From the NCBI GenBank assembly GCA_020439505.1, contig JAGQSO010000201.1:1-36319 (forward strand): DNA of 36,319 nt. Reading direction: 5' to 3'. A model generated the notes under the pieces. That model had not been told where the DNA came from. It saw only the letters and a program-made list of their open reading frames with translations, and did not search any database. Position 1 is the stretch's first letter, and every line of letters begins with the position of its first letter. This DNA comes from Acidimicrobiales bacterium (GTDB lineage: Bacteria; Actinomycetota; Acidimicrobiia; Acidimicrobiales; Iamiaceae). The position numbers were made by a program, and so were the translations under genes. This document shows positions 1-7,911 of this stretch, piece by piece.

Positions 1-1111
1 GGCGCGTCAGCTGCACCACGCAGTCGATGGCCGACGCCATCTGCTCCCGGATGGCCCGCACCGGAAGGTCGAAGCCGGCCATGAGCACCAGCGTCTCGAG
101 ACGGGCCAGGGTGTCACGGGGGCTGTTCGCGTGAACGGTGGTCAGCGAACCGTCGTGACCGGTGTTCATGGCCTGGAGCATGTCGAGCGCCTCGCCGGCA
201 CGACACTCGCCCACCACGATGCGGTCGGGCCGCATCCGGAGGGTGTTCTTGACCAGATCACGAATCGTCACCTGGCCCTTGCCTTCGATGTTTGGTGGCC
301 GGGCTTCCAGAGCGAGAACGTGCTCCTGATGGAGCTGGAGCTCCTTGGCGTCCTCCACGGTGATGATCCGCTCGTCACCGGGGATGAACGACGACAGGAC
401 GTTCAGCGTCGTCGTCTTTCCGGTTCCGGTACCCCCCGACACGATGATGTTCAGTCGGCCGACGACCATGGCCTGGAGGAAACGGGCCGAGGCGGCGTTC
501 AGCGTCCCGAACCGGATCAGATCGTCGATCTGGTAGGGATCCTTGGAGAACTTACGGATGGTGAGGAACGGCCCCCCGATCGCCAACGGGTGGATCACCG
601 CGTTGACCCGGGAACCATCGGGCAGGCGGGCGTCGCACAGCGGCTGCGCCTCGTCGATACGTCGGCCGACCTGGCCGACGATCTTGTCGATGATGCGGCG
701 TAGGTGGGTGTCGTCCACGAAGCTGGCGCCGGTCTTCTCCACCTTGCCCGAACGTTCGATGAACACCCGGTCTGGACCGTTGACCATCACCTCGGTGATG
801 TCCTCGTCCTTCAGTAGTCGGTCGATCGGGCCGTAGCCCAAGATGTCATCGGAGACGTCCTGGATCAGCTGGGCCTTGTCCGCCGCCGACAGTGGGGCGC
901 GCTCGACCGCCAGCGCCGCGTGGAGCTGGTCCTGGACGCGCCTACGAAGATCCTCCTCCGAGAGCCTCTTGTCGTAGAGGATCGGACCGAGCTCGTCGAT
1001 CAGATGGTGATGGATCTTCTGGCGGAGCTCGTCCAATACCGGGTCCCGGCGCTTGTTGACCGGACCGGCACCGTTGCCCTGCTGTTCGTGGAGACGTTTG
1101 TAGAGGGACAC
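1..1111 (-). CDS. cpaF: Tad/Flp pilus assembly ATPase CpaF/TadA, 3' end cut by window
   Basis: Secretion ATPase that powers assembly of Flp/Tad pili at the inner face of the membrane. About 370 residues are visible; the C-terminus runs off the left edge. The protein opens [14 protein letters not shown]. Near residue 227 it has the Walker A loop [10 protein letters not shown], followed by the family segment [11 protein letters not shown] and the Walker B/His-box region [31 protein letters not shown] near residues 290-320 (split here only by its length: [13 protein letters not shown] then AGEALDMLQ). The N-terminal half ([21 protein letters not shown]) is the usual type II/IV secretion ATPase N-domain. 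The start is GTG at 1111: an in-frame TAG lies three codons upstream, and AGGGA precedes it. It is the third gene of a leftward set cpaB-cpaE-cpaF, but a 264-nt gap separates it from cpaE, so it may have its own promoter. Confidence 0.93.
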   Translation of the reverse strand, partial: MSLYKRLHEQQGNGAGPVNKRRDPVLDELRQKIHHHLIDELGPILYDKRLSEEDLRRRVQDQLHAALAVERAPLSAADKAQLIQDVSDDILGYGPIDRLLKDEDITEVMVNGPDRVFIERSGKVEKTGASFVDDTHLRRIIDKIVGQVGRRIDEAQPLCDARLPDGSRVNAVIHPLAIGGPFLTIRKFSKDPYQIDDLIRFGTLNAASARFLQAMVVGRLNIIVSGGTGTGKTTTLNVLSSFIPGDERIITVEDAKELQLHQEHVLALEARPPNIEGKGQVTIRDLVKNTLRMRPDRIVVGECRAGEALDMLQAMNTGHDGSLTTVHANSPRDTLARLETLVLMAGFDLPVRAIREQMASAIDCVVQLTR

Positions 1112-1164
1112 AAGTCCCTATCGGCCCGGGCACGCCGCCCTAAAGGCAACAAATCCACATACTT

Positions 1165-1240
1165 GGGAGGCGCTAAGGCGGGCGGACCGACCCGTCAGCA
1201 CGGCATGGTCGAGCCGAGGCCAGACTCGGTCTGGCCATAC
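1165..1240 (+). repeat. Dispersed intergenic element, full-length copy 1 (diverged 3' end)
   Basis: Lies in the 264-nt cpaE-cpaF gap, in antisense orientation to both genes. It shares with the copies at 12530-12625 (-) and 14719-14812 (+) the blocks GGAGGCG, GGGCGGACCGACCC, CGGCATGG, CCGAGG and CTCGGTC in the same order and spacing. The GGG/CCC hairpin pair is flanked by a C-G pair here (CGGG/CCCG). A second hairpin, GGCCAGA (1218-1224) with TCTGGCC (1230-1236), replaces the 3' part seen in the other copies. The rest of the gap (1112-1164, 1241-1375) holds no gene I can support. Confidence 0.65.
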
Positions 1241-1375
1241 CACGTGTCTCCCATGACGGAGCCTGTCCACCAAGCCCCTGACACGAAAGACAACTACGCA
1301 ACGACACGCGGTCGCGCTGGCCACGACAATCCGGTGGGTTCCCTCGACACGCTCCGACCGGTGAGCGCGCCGCTA

Positions 1376-2569
1376 TCAGCGCCAGCCGCGCTTCTTGGCT
1401 TGCGGCTCAACGGCAGGGGCGAACAGATCCGCCACCTGCTCGAGGCTCTTCGCGATCGGCGACTTCGGTGAGTCGAGGACGACCGGCATTCCCTTGTTCA
1501 CCGACTGAGGCACCACCACATCGCTCGGGATCAAGGCCTCTGCCTTGACCTGGAGGGTGCGCTCCACCTCGCTCACCTCGAGCTTCACCTTGGAGTTGGC
1601 ACGGTTGAGGATCAGGTGGATCTTCGACATCGGCGTGTTCAGCAGACGGAGGGTCTGAAGGCCGATCTTGACGTTCTTGATGTTGGGGATGTCCATCCCA
1701 GCGACGAGGATCACGTCGTCGCTCTCCTCGATCAGGCCCAGAACGACCTCGTTGAAGTACGCCGGAGTATCGATGACCACGAAGTCACAGAACGACCGGA
1801 GCAAGCGGACGATCTTGGTCATCTGGTCGGCACCGATCTGATCGGCGAAGGCCGGCTCCAAGGGAGCAGGCAACACCTTCAGGCCGGTCGGAGGGTGAGT
1901 GGATAGGAGGGTTTCGAGGAAGCCCACATCCAGGCGGTCGAAGGACCCGACCGCGTCGACGATGGTGTGCTGAGGCGCAAGCTTGAGCATCACCGCTACA
2001 TCGCCGAACTGCAGGTCAGCGTCGACGAGGGCAACGGTTCCTTCTGTCCGCTGGGCCAGCAGAACCCCGAGGTTGGTGGCCATCACCGACTTGCCAGCCC
2101 CTCCCTTGGTGGAGAAGACCGTGATCACGCGGCCCTGGCCTTCTCCGCCGGCCTCGGTGGAAGGCCCGCCGGAGCTGGAGGGCCGGGTAACCACCAGGGT
2201 GGAGGCCACCCGGCTGACGGCCTCGTTCAGCTGGCCGGTGTCGACGGGGGCTCCGAGGACGTCGCGCACACCAGAGCGGATCGCACGCTGGAACAGGTCG
2301 GTCGAGAGGTCCTCGGCGATGAGAATCGAACCGAGGTCAGGTCGACGAGCCAGCAGCGGCTCGGCACCGCCGAGGTCCCCGGAGCGAGCACACGTCGGCC
2401 CGAGGACCAGGAGGAAAGGCGCACTGCCGTAGCGCTCCTCGACCCCCATGAGCGTCTCCACCGGGATCGCATGTTCCCCGAGCTGCATCGCCAGGCGGCT
2501 ACGGACGGCCGGGTCGGCCTCAACCACCAGGAGGGGCACGTTCAGTTCGGTGGATGAGAAGTTAGTCAT
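1376..2569 (-). CDS. cpaE: Tad pilus assembly protein CpaE, MinD/ParA-type ATPase with receiver-like N-domain
   Basis: A 397-aa cytoplasmic ATPase thought to position or regulate the Tad pilus machine. Residues 1-120 look like a degenerate receiver domain (PLLVVEADPAVRSRLAMQL) as in other CpaE proteins. A Gly/Ser-rich linker follows. From about residue 150 comes a MinD-like domain with the deviant Walker A KGGAGKS (residues 155-161), the segment ALVDADLQFGDVAVML, and the Walker B-like region FVVIDTPAYFNEVVLGL. The ATG at 2569 is preferred over a TTG 48 nt upstream because MTNFSSTELNVP begins right at the conserved domain and GGAG lies just before it. It sits between cpaB (115 nt upstream) and cpaF. 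Confidence 0.92.
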   Translation of the reverse strand: MTNFSSTELNVPLLVVEADPAVRSRLAMQLGEHAIPVETLMGVEERYGSAPFLLVLGPTCARSGDLGGAEPLLARRPDLGSILIAEDLSTDLFQRAIRSGVRDVLGAPVDTGQLNEAVSRVASTLVVTRPSSSGGPSTEAGGEGQGRVITVFSTKGGAGKSVMATNLGVLLAQRTEGTVALVDADLQFGDVAVMLKLAPQHTIVDAVGSFDRLDVGFLETLLSTHPPTGLKVLPAPLEPAFADQIGADQMTKIVRLLRSFCDFVVIDTPAYFNEVVLGLIEESDDVILVAGMDIPNIKNVKIGLQTLRLLNTPMSKIHLILNRANSKVKLEVSEVERTLQVKAEALIPSDVVVPQSVNKGMPVVLDSPKSPIAKSLEQVADLFAPAVEPQAKKRGWR

Positions 2570-2623
2570 GGCTCCGTCGGGGACGTTTCGATGTCGACCG
2601 GTCGATCGTCGACCCAACGGTAC

Positions 2624-2639
2624 CCGCTCCGGGGAGCGG
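2624..2639. other. Inverted repeat in the cpaB-cpaE gap
   Basis: CCGCTCC and GGAGCGG form a perfect 7-bp stem with a 2-nt loop in the 115-nt spacer, about 55 nt before the cpaE start. A palindrome-rich tract (GTCGACCGGTCGATCGTCGA, 2593-2612) follows in the transcribed direction. It could be an mRNA processing or stabilising hairpin within the pilus operon; no U-tract supports termination. Confidence 0.35.
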
Positions 2640-2684
2640 CTCCGTCAGGTCGACGACCAGATCGAGCTGGTCAGCTCCGGTCCG

Positions 2685-3578
2685 TCAGTTCTCGCCGCCC
2701 CGGCTCTCGGGCCCGTTCGGGCCGTAGGGGGTGAGCAGGGCCGGATCCTCGGCGGGGATGGTGGCGTTGAAGTCGATGACCTGCTGGGCGACCGGCTTGT
2801 AGTCCCGGGCCACCAGGCTGAGGTAGAAGTCACCGGTGTCGACCGAGGCCAGGTACTGGGCGGCCCGGGTGGGGACCATCACCGTGATCAGACCAGGATC
2901 ACCGGCGGCCGCCGCCGAAGCCGGAGCACCAGCGGTGGAGGTCGGGTCCGAGGTCGCCACGGCGGCGGCACCGGCCTGCGGGACGGTGTTCTGACCGACA
3001 GCCAGTACCTCGACCTTCTGGTACAGGTAGCGAGCCTGCTCACCGAAGAGGATGTCGGACGGATCGATACCTTCGGGCAGAGGGGCGTCGGGGCTGACCT
3101 CGGACACCCTGCGGATCATGATGTTGATGAAGTCACCGGGCTGGATCAGTCCGGCCACGCCGCGGGTCACGTCGACCTGGATGGAGATCGCCACCTGGTC
3201 CTCGTTGTTGATCCGGGTCAGGCGCTCGGAGAACGACTGCCGGGCGTTGGGGTCGGAGGGATCCACGAACATGTCGTTCAGGACCACGGCGTTAGGTGAC
3301 AAGGCGTAGAGAGCGACCTTGCCCGAGATGTCTTCGGGGTTCCTGATGGCGTTGGCCGGTACCGCCTTGCGGGGAATGCTGTCCTTCTTGATGTACGCGG
3401 CCGCCTCGTTCCCGCTCGTGCCTCGGGCGATCGGCTGGCTAACCAGGTAGACCGACACCAGTTGGGTGCCCTCGTTGGCCTTGTCCTCGACTCCGCTTAC
3501 GTAGTTGTAGAGAAGGAACGCACCCAGAGCGCCGACGATGATCGATGCTGCGAGGATGAGAGTCCGGCGTTGGCTCAC
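2685..3578 (-). CDS. cpaB: Flp pilus assembly protein CpaB/RcpC
   Basis: A 297-aa membrane-anchored periplasm/wall-side component of the Tad pilus, related to the outer channel lipoprotein partner in Gram-negatives. A single N-terminal membrane segment (about residues 6-26, LILAASIIVGALGAFLLYNY) is followed by a SAF-like domain (KKDSIPRKAVPANAIRNP, about residues 60-80) and the CpaB C-terminal domain with VAISIQVDVTRGVAGLIQPG and FINIMIRR. A low-complexity Ala/Thr/Pro stretch (VATSDPTSTAGAPASAAAAG) lies before the last 70 residues. The start is GTG at 3578, with AAGGGG 8 nt upstream; the open frame continues 29 codons further but those encode a Pro-rich non-conserved tail. First visible gene of the leftward pilus operon. 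Confidence 0.9.
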   Translation of the reverse strand: MSQRRTLILAASIIVGALGAFLLYNYVSGVEDKANEGTQLVSVYLVSQPIARGTSGNEAAAYIKKDSIPRKAVPANAIRNPEDISGKVALYALSPNAVVLNDMFVDPSDPNARQSFSERLTRINNEDQVAISIQVDVTRGVAGLIQPGDFINIMIRRVSEVSPDAPLPEGIDPSDILFGEQARYLYQKVEVLAVGQNTVPQAGAAAVATSDPTSTAGAPASAAAAGDPGLITVMVPTRAAQYLASVDTGDFYLSLVARDYKPVAQQVIDFNATIPAEDPALLTPYGPNGPESRGGEN

Positions 3579-3745
3579 CGTGAAACCCCTTGGGTTGAGT
3601 GGAAGCGTCGGCCCCGGGTCGGGAACCGACTGACGACGATTCCCTGTCGGCCCCACCATCGCCACAACTGAGGATTTCGACCAGATTTCTCACCCTCGGT
3701 GCCGACCGAGCGACAGAGATCCTCCGGAAGACCCGGCTGCGCGAC

Positions 3746-3780
3746 GAGGGCGGGCCGAGGCTCAGCCTCGACCCGCCCTC
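3746..3780 (-). terminator. Terminator-like hairpin after rpsA
   Basis: GAGGGCGGG (3746-3754) pairs with CCCGCCCTC (3772-3780); after one mismatch, CGAGG pairs with CCTCG around a 5-nt loop. It lies 74 nt beyond the rpsA stop and before cpaB. There is no U-tract, which is common for GC-rich actinobacterial terminators. Confidence 0.6.
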
Positions 3781-3798
3781 CTTCAGGCCTCGCAGCTA

Positions 3799-3836
3799 GG
3801 TCCGACCGCCGTCGTGGCGAGGATGGTCGGACCGGG
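3799..3836 (-). repeat. Dispersed intergenic element, 3'-half copy downstream of rpsA
   Basis: In the rpsA sense it reads GGTCCGACCATCCTCGCC then ACGACGG and GGTCGGACC. This matches the 3' half of the full copies (CGGTCTGATCACCCTCGC then GCGACGACGG). Its ends, GGTCCGACC and GGTCGGACC, are a perfect 9-bp inverted repeat, so it can fold into a hairpin of its own. It begins about 18 nt after the rpsA stop. Confidence 0.5.
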
Positions 3837-3853
3837 CCGTCAGGTGTTCGACG

Positions 3854-5179
3854 TCAGGCCTCGTCGTCGCCCTCGGGCAGCGCCTCATCGGTGGCCGTGC
3901 CCGACGGGCCCGCCTCGAGCGCCTCGGGGTGCTCGGCGTAGTACTCGGCCCAGGCTTCCTGTGCCTCGGTGGACTCGCCTCCGATGTAGTTGCCCTCGTC
4001 GTCGTAGGCGTGCTCGCCGAAGTGCTCCTGGTACTCCGCCGACACCACGCCGCCCTCGGCGGCCTGCTTGATCGACAGGCTGATGCGACGACGCTGTAGA
4101 TCGAGATCGATGATCTTCACCCACAGCTCCTCACCTGGGGTGACGACCTGCTCGGGCAGGTCGACGTGGTGGGCCGACATCTCCGAGATGTGGACGAGGC
4201 CCTCGATCCCATCGCCCACCTGGACGAACGAGCCGAACGGAACCAACTTGGTGACCCGACCGTAAACGAGCTCTCCGACCCGGTGGCTGGAGGCGAACTC
4301 CTGCCACGGATCCTGCTGGGTTGCCTTGAGCGACAGGCTGATGCGCTCACGGTCCAGATCGACCTCCAGAACCTGGACGGTGATCTCGTCACCCACCGCG
4401 ACCACCGAGTTCGGGTGGTCGACGTGCTTCCAGGACAGTTCCGACACGTGGACCAGGCCGTCCATGCCCCCGAGGTCCACGAACGCACCGAAGTTGACGA
4501 CGCTGGACACGACGCCGTTGCGGATCTCGCCCGGCTTGAGGTTCTCGAGGAACTCTTCGCGCTGTTCCTTCTGGGTCTCCTCGAGCCAGGCCCGGCGGGA
4601 CAGCACCACGTTGTTGCGGTTCTTGTCGAGCTCGATGATCTTGGCTTCCAGGCTGCGGCCAACGTATGGAGCGAGGTCGCGGACCCGGCGCAGTTCGACC
4701 AGCGAGGCGGGCAGGAAGCCACGTAGGCCGATGTCGATGATCAGGCCGCCCTTGACGACCTCGATCACCGGGCCCGAGACCACGCCGTCCTCTTCCTTCT
4801 TCTTCTCGATGTCGCCCCAGGCACGCTCGTACTGGGCGCGCTTCTTGGACAGGACCAGCCGGCCGTCCTTGTCTTCCTTGGTGAGGACGAGGGCCTCGAT
4901 CTGATCGCCGAGGGTCACCACCTCGGACGGGTCGACGTCGTTGCGGATCGACAGCTCGCGGCTGGGGATCACGCCCTCTGACTTGTAGCCGATGTCGAGC
5001 AGGACCTCGTCCTTGTCGACCTTGACGACCGTGCCCTCCACGATCTGGCCGTCCTCCACGCTGACCAGCGTGCCGGCGATGGCTTCTTCGAAGCTGACAT
5101 CGAGGTCGTTGGCGGTGATCTGACGGGGTACGTACTCCTCGCCTTCGGCGGCGGGGCTGAGGGTGGTCTGGTCGGACAA
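3854..5179 (-). CDS. rpsA: 30S ribosomal protein S1
   Basis: A 441-aa RNA-binding ribosomal protein that helps mRNA dock on the small subunit. Four S1 (OB-fold) domains lie at about residues 43-113, 131-199, 216-288 and 301-373; the third and fourth carry the canonical VVNFGAFVDLGGMDGLVHVS and VPFGSFVQVGDGIEGLVHIS. The last 60 residues are acidic and disordered, as in other actinobacterial S1 proteins. I place the start at TTG 5179 (MSDQTTLSPAAEGEEYVPRQ), with a purine-rich AGAAGAGA about 6 nt upstream; the open frame extends 44 codons further but those are basic and unconserved. Its leader holds a tandem repeat and two hairpins, so post-transcriptional control is possible. Confidence 0.95.
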   Translation of the reverse strand: MSDQTTLSPAAEGEEYVPRQITANDLDVSFEEAIAGTLVSVEDGQIVEGTVVKVDKDEVLLDIGYKSEGVIPSRELSIRNDVDPSEVVTLGDQIEALVLTKEDKDGRLVLSKKRAQYERAWGDIEKKKEEDGVVSGPVIEVVKGGLIIDIGLRGFLPASLVELRRVRDLAPYVGRSLEAKIIELDKNRNNVVLSRRAWLEETQKEQREEFLENLKPGEIRNGVVSSVVNFGAFVDLGGMDGLVHVSELSWKHVDHPNSVVAVGDEITVQVLEVDLDRERISLSLKATQQDPWQEFASSHRVGELVYGRVTKLVPFGSFVQVGDGIEGLVHISEMSAHHVDLPEQVVTPGEELWVKIIDLDLQRRRISLSIKQAAEGGVVSAEYQEHFGEHAYDDEGNYIGGESTEAQEAWAEYYAEHPEALEAGPSGTATDEALPEGDDEA

Positions 5180-5196
5180 GGGGATCTCTTCTCGGT

Positions 5197-5231
5197 GGAT
5201 AGGACGGTCGAGGGATACAGGACGGTCGAGG
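5197..5231. repeat. Tandem 17-19 bp direct repeat in the rpsA leader
   Basis: GGATAGGACGGTCGAGG (5197-5213) is followed directly by GGATACAGGACGGTCGAGG (5213-5231), differing by a 2-nt insertion. It ends about 18 nt upstream of the rpsA start codon, so it is probably in the 5' UTR or overlaps the promoter. Confidence 0.7.
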
Positions 5232-5277
5232 TTTGTGGATGACTTGCACTTGGGCGCGAAGGCTCGCAACCCGAGGC

Positions 5278-5328
5278 GGAAGGCTACACATCGCCTTCCG
5301 TCTACTTCCACACCGAGGACCCTCGGTG
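5278..5328 (-). terminator. Two consecutive hairpins between the methyltransferase gene and rpsA
   Basis: CACCGAGG (5311-5318) pairs with CCTCGGTG (5321-5328), and GGAAGGC (5278-5284) pairs with GCCTTCC (5293-5299). The first starts 11 nt past the methyltransferase stop, as expected for a terminator on the leftward transcript. They could also belong to the rpsA leader if its promoter lies further upstream. Confidence 0.5.
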
Positions 5329-5338
5329 GGCGCTGACC

Positions 5339-6094
5339 TCAGTCGAGGGGACGACGGGCGACGACGAGGAACTCCTCGTGATCGAGATCGGGTGGAAATG
5401 CCCCGTACTCGCCCGGTCGCACCGACCACAGGCCGACCACTTCGAGCCCGACCACCTCCATGAGCAGCCGAAGTTCCCTAGGGGTGAAGCAGGTGGTCCA
5501 CAGATCCACCTCGGCGTCGCGCTCCGATTCGTCCTTGATGATCGTCCGTTCGTGGTTGACCCCTCGCTCCGCGTCGAAGGAGCCGCGTTCGGGATCCAGC
5601 CAACGAACCTGGAAATAGGCGCTGAAGGCGCTGAGTGCCAGGCTCCCCCCGGGTTTGAGGGCGCGGGCCATGGCGGCCAGCACCGCGGTGTCGGGGTCGA
5701 GGGGCCGCGGTCCCCGACCGCCGTCTGCCAGCCCGAACGCACCCTGGCAGAGCGAGATCACGGCGTCGAACTCCCCGTCAAAGGTGAGCAGCCTGGCATC
5801 GGCTCGCTCGAAGGTGACTCCGACCGGAGCGTCGACCCGTGCCAGGTCCACGAAACGCTGACTGATGTCGACCCCGTGGACGGTCATCCCGCGACGACCG
5901 AAGGCGTGAGCGTGCCGCCCCGGGCCACAGCCGACGTCGAGCAAGCGGCAGGTCGAATCCAGTCCGAGTGCCTCGCTGAGGAAGTCGGCCTCCTGCTCGG
6001 TGCCCTTGGTGAAGGAGTAGCGAAGGTAGGCACCTCCGAGATGGTCGGCCAGGTCCTCGAACCAGTGGTCGCGTTCTGGGGGCACTTCGCTCAA
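5339..6094 (-). CDS. Class I SAM-dependent methyltransferase
   Basis: A 251-aa protein with the Rossmann methyltransferase signature LLDVGCGPGRHAHAFG at residues 51-66 (motif I), GVDISQRFVDLA (acidic end of strand 2), ERADARLLTFDGEFDAVISL and LKPGGSLALSAFSAYF. The C-terminal part (FTPRELRLLMEVVGLEVVGLWSV) is the usual cap of small-molecule methyltransferases. The substrate cannot be read from the sequence. The TTG start at 6094 overlaps the TGA of the upstream membrane protein by 4 nt, pointing to coupled translation; a GTG three codons later is an alternative. No clear Shine-Dalgarno precedes either. Confidence 0.85.
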   Translation of the reverse strand: MSEVPPERDHWFEDLADHLGGAYLRYSFTKGTEQEADFLSEALGLDSTCRLLDVGCGPGRHAHAFGRRGMTVHGVDISQRFVDLARVDAPVGVTFERADARLLTFDGEFDAVISLCQGAFGLADGGRGPRPLDPDTAVLAAMARALKPGGSLALSAFSAYFQVRWLDPERGSFDAERGVNHERTIIKDESERDAEVDLWTTCFTPRELRLLMEVVGLEVVGLWSVRPGEYGAFPPDLDHEEFLVVARRPLD

Positions 6095-6981
6095 CGTTTG
6101 TCGCAGTTGGTGTTGATCGCGTCGCCGATCTGGGCGGCGTAGTAGTTCAGGTCGGTCCTGAAGGTCGTGATGATGTGGACCGCGAGCGTGTAGTCGTCCA
6201 CTTCAGGCGTGACCGAGTCGACCAGGTTCGAGTACACCCGCACGTAGCGGTCCATCGCCACGTCGAGGCGGGGAGGTCCGGTGGCGACCATGATGGTGGC
6301 GTCGGACCGCCAGCGGTCGCGCCCCTGCAAGATGGTGTCACGTAGCGGTCCGATGGTCTCGGCCGTCGCCGCCTCCATCATCTTGGTGTCGAAGTCCATG
6401 GCCGACAGGGCGGCTTTGCAGAACTCGTCCTTGTCGCGGGGGACGTCGATCGGGTCTCCGGCCACCGTGGTCGTGGTTCCGTCGATGGCGTCGTCGGACA
6501 GTCCGCCGGCCACCGAGCAGGGGGGCAGGGCGTCGCCGGCCGGAGCCGCCGTGGAGCCTGGGGCCTGACCGATGGCCCCGACGCCGATCCCGCTGGAGGG
6601 GTCACATGGTTCGGTGGTGGTCGACACCGCCTCGACCGTGTCCGACCCGCCTCCGGCCGCGACATCACCACCACCGCCGTCATCGGATCCCGAGCTGGTG
6701 ATCATGTAGGCGATGAGGATCACCACCACCAGACCGGCGCCGACCAGCGCGAGCAGAGGCCCGGTGCCGAGATTGCCGAACCGGTTCTCGGTGATCGTCT
6801 GGGTCGGATCGAGGGCGGGTTGGGGGTGTGGCTTCGTCACGCCGTAGGCGCTGCGCAACTCTTGGACCTGTTCGGCGGTCAGCGGTCCGGTGGCGGAGAC
6901 GTCCATACCCATTGCCTGGGCACGGTCGAGGAGGACTGTGGACCGCACGCCCAACTCCAGGGCCAACTCGTAGAGCATCAT
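6091..6981 (-). CDS. Membrane protein with N-terminal IF2_N-like domain
   Basis: A 296-aa protein of unusual build. Residues 1-48 (MLYELALELGVRSTVLLDRA, then GMDVSATGPLTAEQVQELR) match the small helical domain found at the N-terminus of translation initiation factor IF-2. A linker leads to one membrane segment at about residues 75-96 (LLALVGAGLVVVILIAYMIT). The remaining 200 residues would lie outside the cell: first a Gly/Ser/Thr-rich stretch with a few cysteines, then a helical region (FCKAALSAMDFDTKMMEAAT) ending CDKR. The first of two consecutive ATG codons is chosen; GGGAG lies 9 nt upstream. It overlaps the methyltransferase gene by 4 nt. Function unknown; the IF2_N-like module may bind nucleic acid or a protein partner. 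Confidence 0.8.
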   Translation of the reverse strand: MMLYELALELGVRSTVLLDRAQAMGMDVSATGPLTAEQVQELRSAYGVTKPHPQPALDPTQTITENRFGNLGTGPLLALVGAGLVVVILIAYMITSSGSDDGGGGDVAAGGGSDTVEAVSTTTEPCDPSSGIGVGAIGQAPGSTAAPAGDALPPCSVAGGLSDDAIDGTTTTVAGDPIDVPRDKDEFCKAALSAMDFDTKMMEAATAETIGPLRDTILQGRDRWRSDATIMVATGPPRLDVAMDRYVRVYSNLVDSVTPEVDDYTLAVHIITTFRTDLNYYAAQIGDAINTNCDKR

Positions 6982-7050
6982 GAGAACAGTCTCCCAGATC
7001 GACGCCCCAAGCGTTTTCCGGTCTTCGAGTCCACAGCGCCTGATAGCGCG

Positions 7051-7755
7051 CTATGGGTGCTGACGCATCACGACCTCGGCCCGACGGTCGTCGAGCGAGG
7101 AAGCGAGCGGATCCAACCGGTAGCCACCGGGCAGCTCCACCTCGGCGAGGTCCTCGGGGTGGCGGGCACCGGTCTCCACCAACCAACGTACGAGCGATCC
7201 CTTCAGGAGCTTGTTCCAGTGCGACACGACCCGTTCGGACCGGTCGACGAATCGGACGGTGATCCGCCGCGACCTCGGGATCGACGTCCAGTTCAGCGCG
7301 GCCGAGTGCTCGTTGGGCAGGAGATCCCACACGGCGGCCGCTCGAGCATGGGGGGCGAGGGCGATGCTCAGCTCATCGCGCCACCAGGTCGAGAGCCGGC
7401 CGAGCCCATCGACCGATGCCGCCATCTTCAGCCGGTAGTACGGGATCGGGTCGGTCGGAGCAACCAGACCCCACAGCCCCGACGCCACCATCACGTCGCG
7501 CTGCATCCGACGTCGGGCCTGCCCCTTGATCGAGGCTGGGTCCAGCTCCCGGTAGAGCACCCCGGTGTAGCGATCGATGGCGGCCATGGTCGGAGCCTTC
7601 GAGTCCACGACCGTTCCTGACACGCTCCCCAGCAACACCCGCCGCATCGGGTCGAGGGCATCGACCTTCATCGTCGCGGCGGTCCAGGGCGGGCCGTTCC
7701 CGCCCGGTGCTTTGCCCTCAGATGGAGGTATCAGGATCAGGCGACGACCAACCAC
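7051..7755 (-). CDS. yaaA: YaaA family protein (DUF328), peroxide stress / iron homeostasis
   Basis: A 234-aa homologue of E. coli YaaA, which lowers free iron and protects DNA during hydrogen peroxide stress. It begins MVGRRLILIPPSEGKAPGG, the hallmark ILIPPSEGK of the family, and contains YTGVLYRELD, VMVASGLWGLVAPTDPIPYYRLKM (in two runs of under 20) and the C-terminal HWNKLLKGSLVRWLVE. The open frame extends 45 codons upstream into the divergent ubiE leader, but the GTG at 7755 fits both the family N-terminus and a -10 box 7 nt ahead of it. Confidence 0.88.
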   Translation of the reverse strand: MVGRRLILIPPSEGKAPGGNGPPWTAATMKVDALDPMRRVLLGSVSGTVVDSKAPTMAAIDRYTGVLYRELDPASIKGQARRRMQRDVMVASGLWGLVAPTDPIPYYRLKMAASVDGLGRLSTWWRDELSIALAPHARAAAVWDLLPNEHSAALNWTSIPRSRRITVRFVDRSERVVSHWNKLLKGSLVRWLVETGARHPEDLAEVELPGGYRLDPLASSLDDRRAEVVMRQHP

Positions 7756-7762
7756 CGTCCCG

Positions 7763-7768
7763 ACGCTA
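7763..7768 (-). promoter_or_regulatory. -10 box of leaderless yaaA promoter
   Basis: TAGCGT on the minus strand, 7 nt before the yaaA GTG. Transcription would start at or within a base or two of the start codon; no Shine-Dalgarno is present. Confidence 0.5.
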
Positions 7769-7897
7769 GGGCCCGCAACAGACAACGCTTGCGCCGACTG
7801 CCGCCAACACCTGGCACTGCGATGCATCTGCTGCCAACGTCGCAAACCCGTCGAGACGGACTCGACAACGACTGGTTCGCCTTGCGGCACGGGGCCG

Positions 7898-7903
7898 TAC
7901 GAT
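7898..7903 (+). promoter_or_regulatory. -10 box of leaderless ubiE/menG promoter
   Basis: TACGAT lies 8 nt upstream of the ATG at 7912, the spacing expected when the transcript begins at the start codon. No Shine-Dalgarno is visible. Confidence 0.55.
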
Positions 7904-7911
7904 CAGCCGCC

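Noticed and set aside
1118..1324. 68-codon open frame in the cpaE-cpaF gap
   Set aside because: No Shine-Dalgarno or -10 near its start, composition of random GC-rich sequence, and it overlaps the dispersed element.
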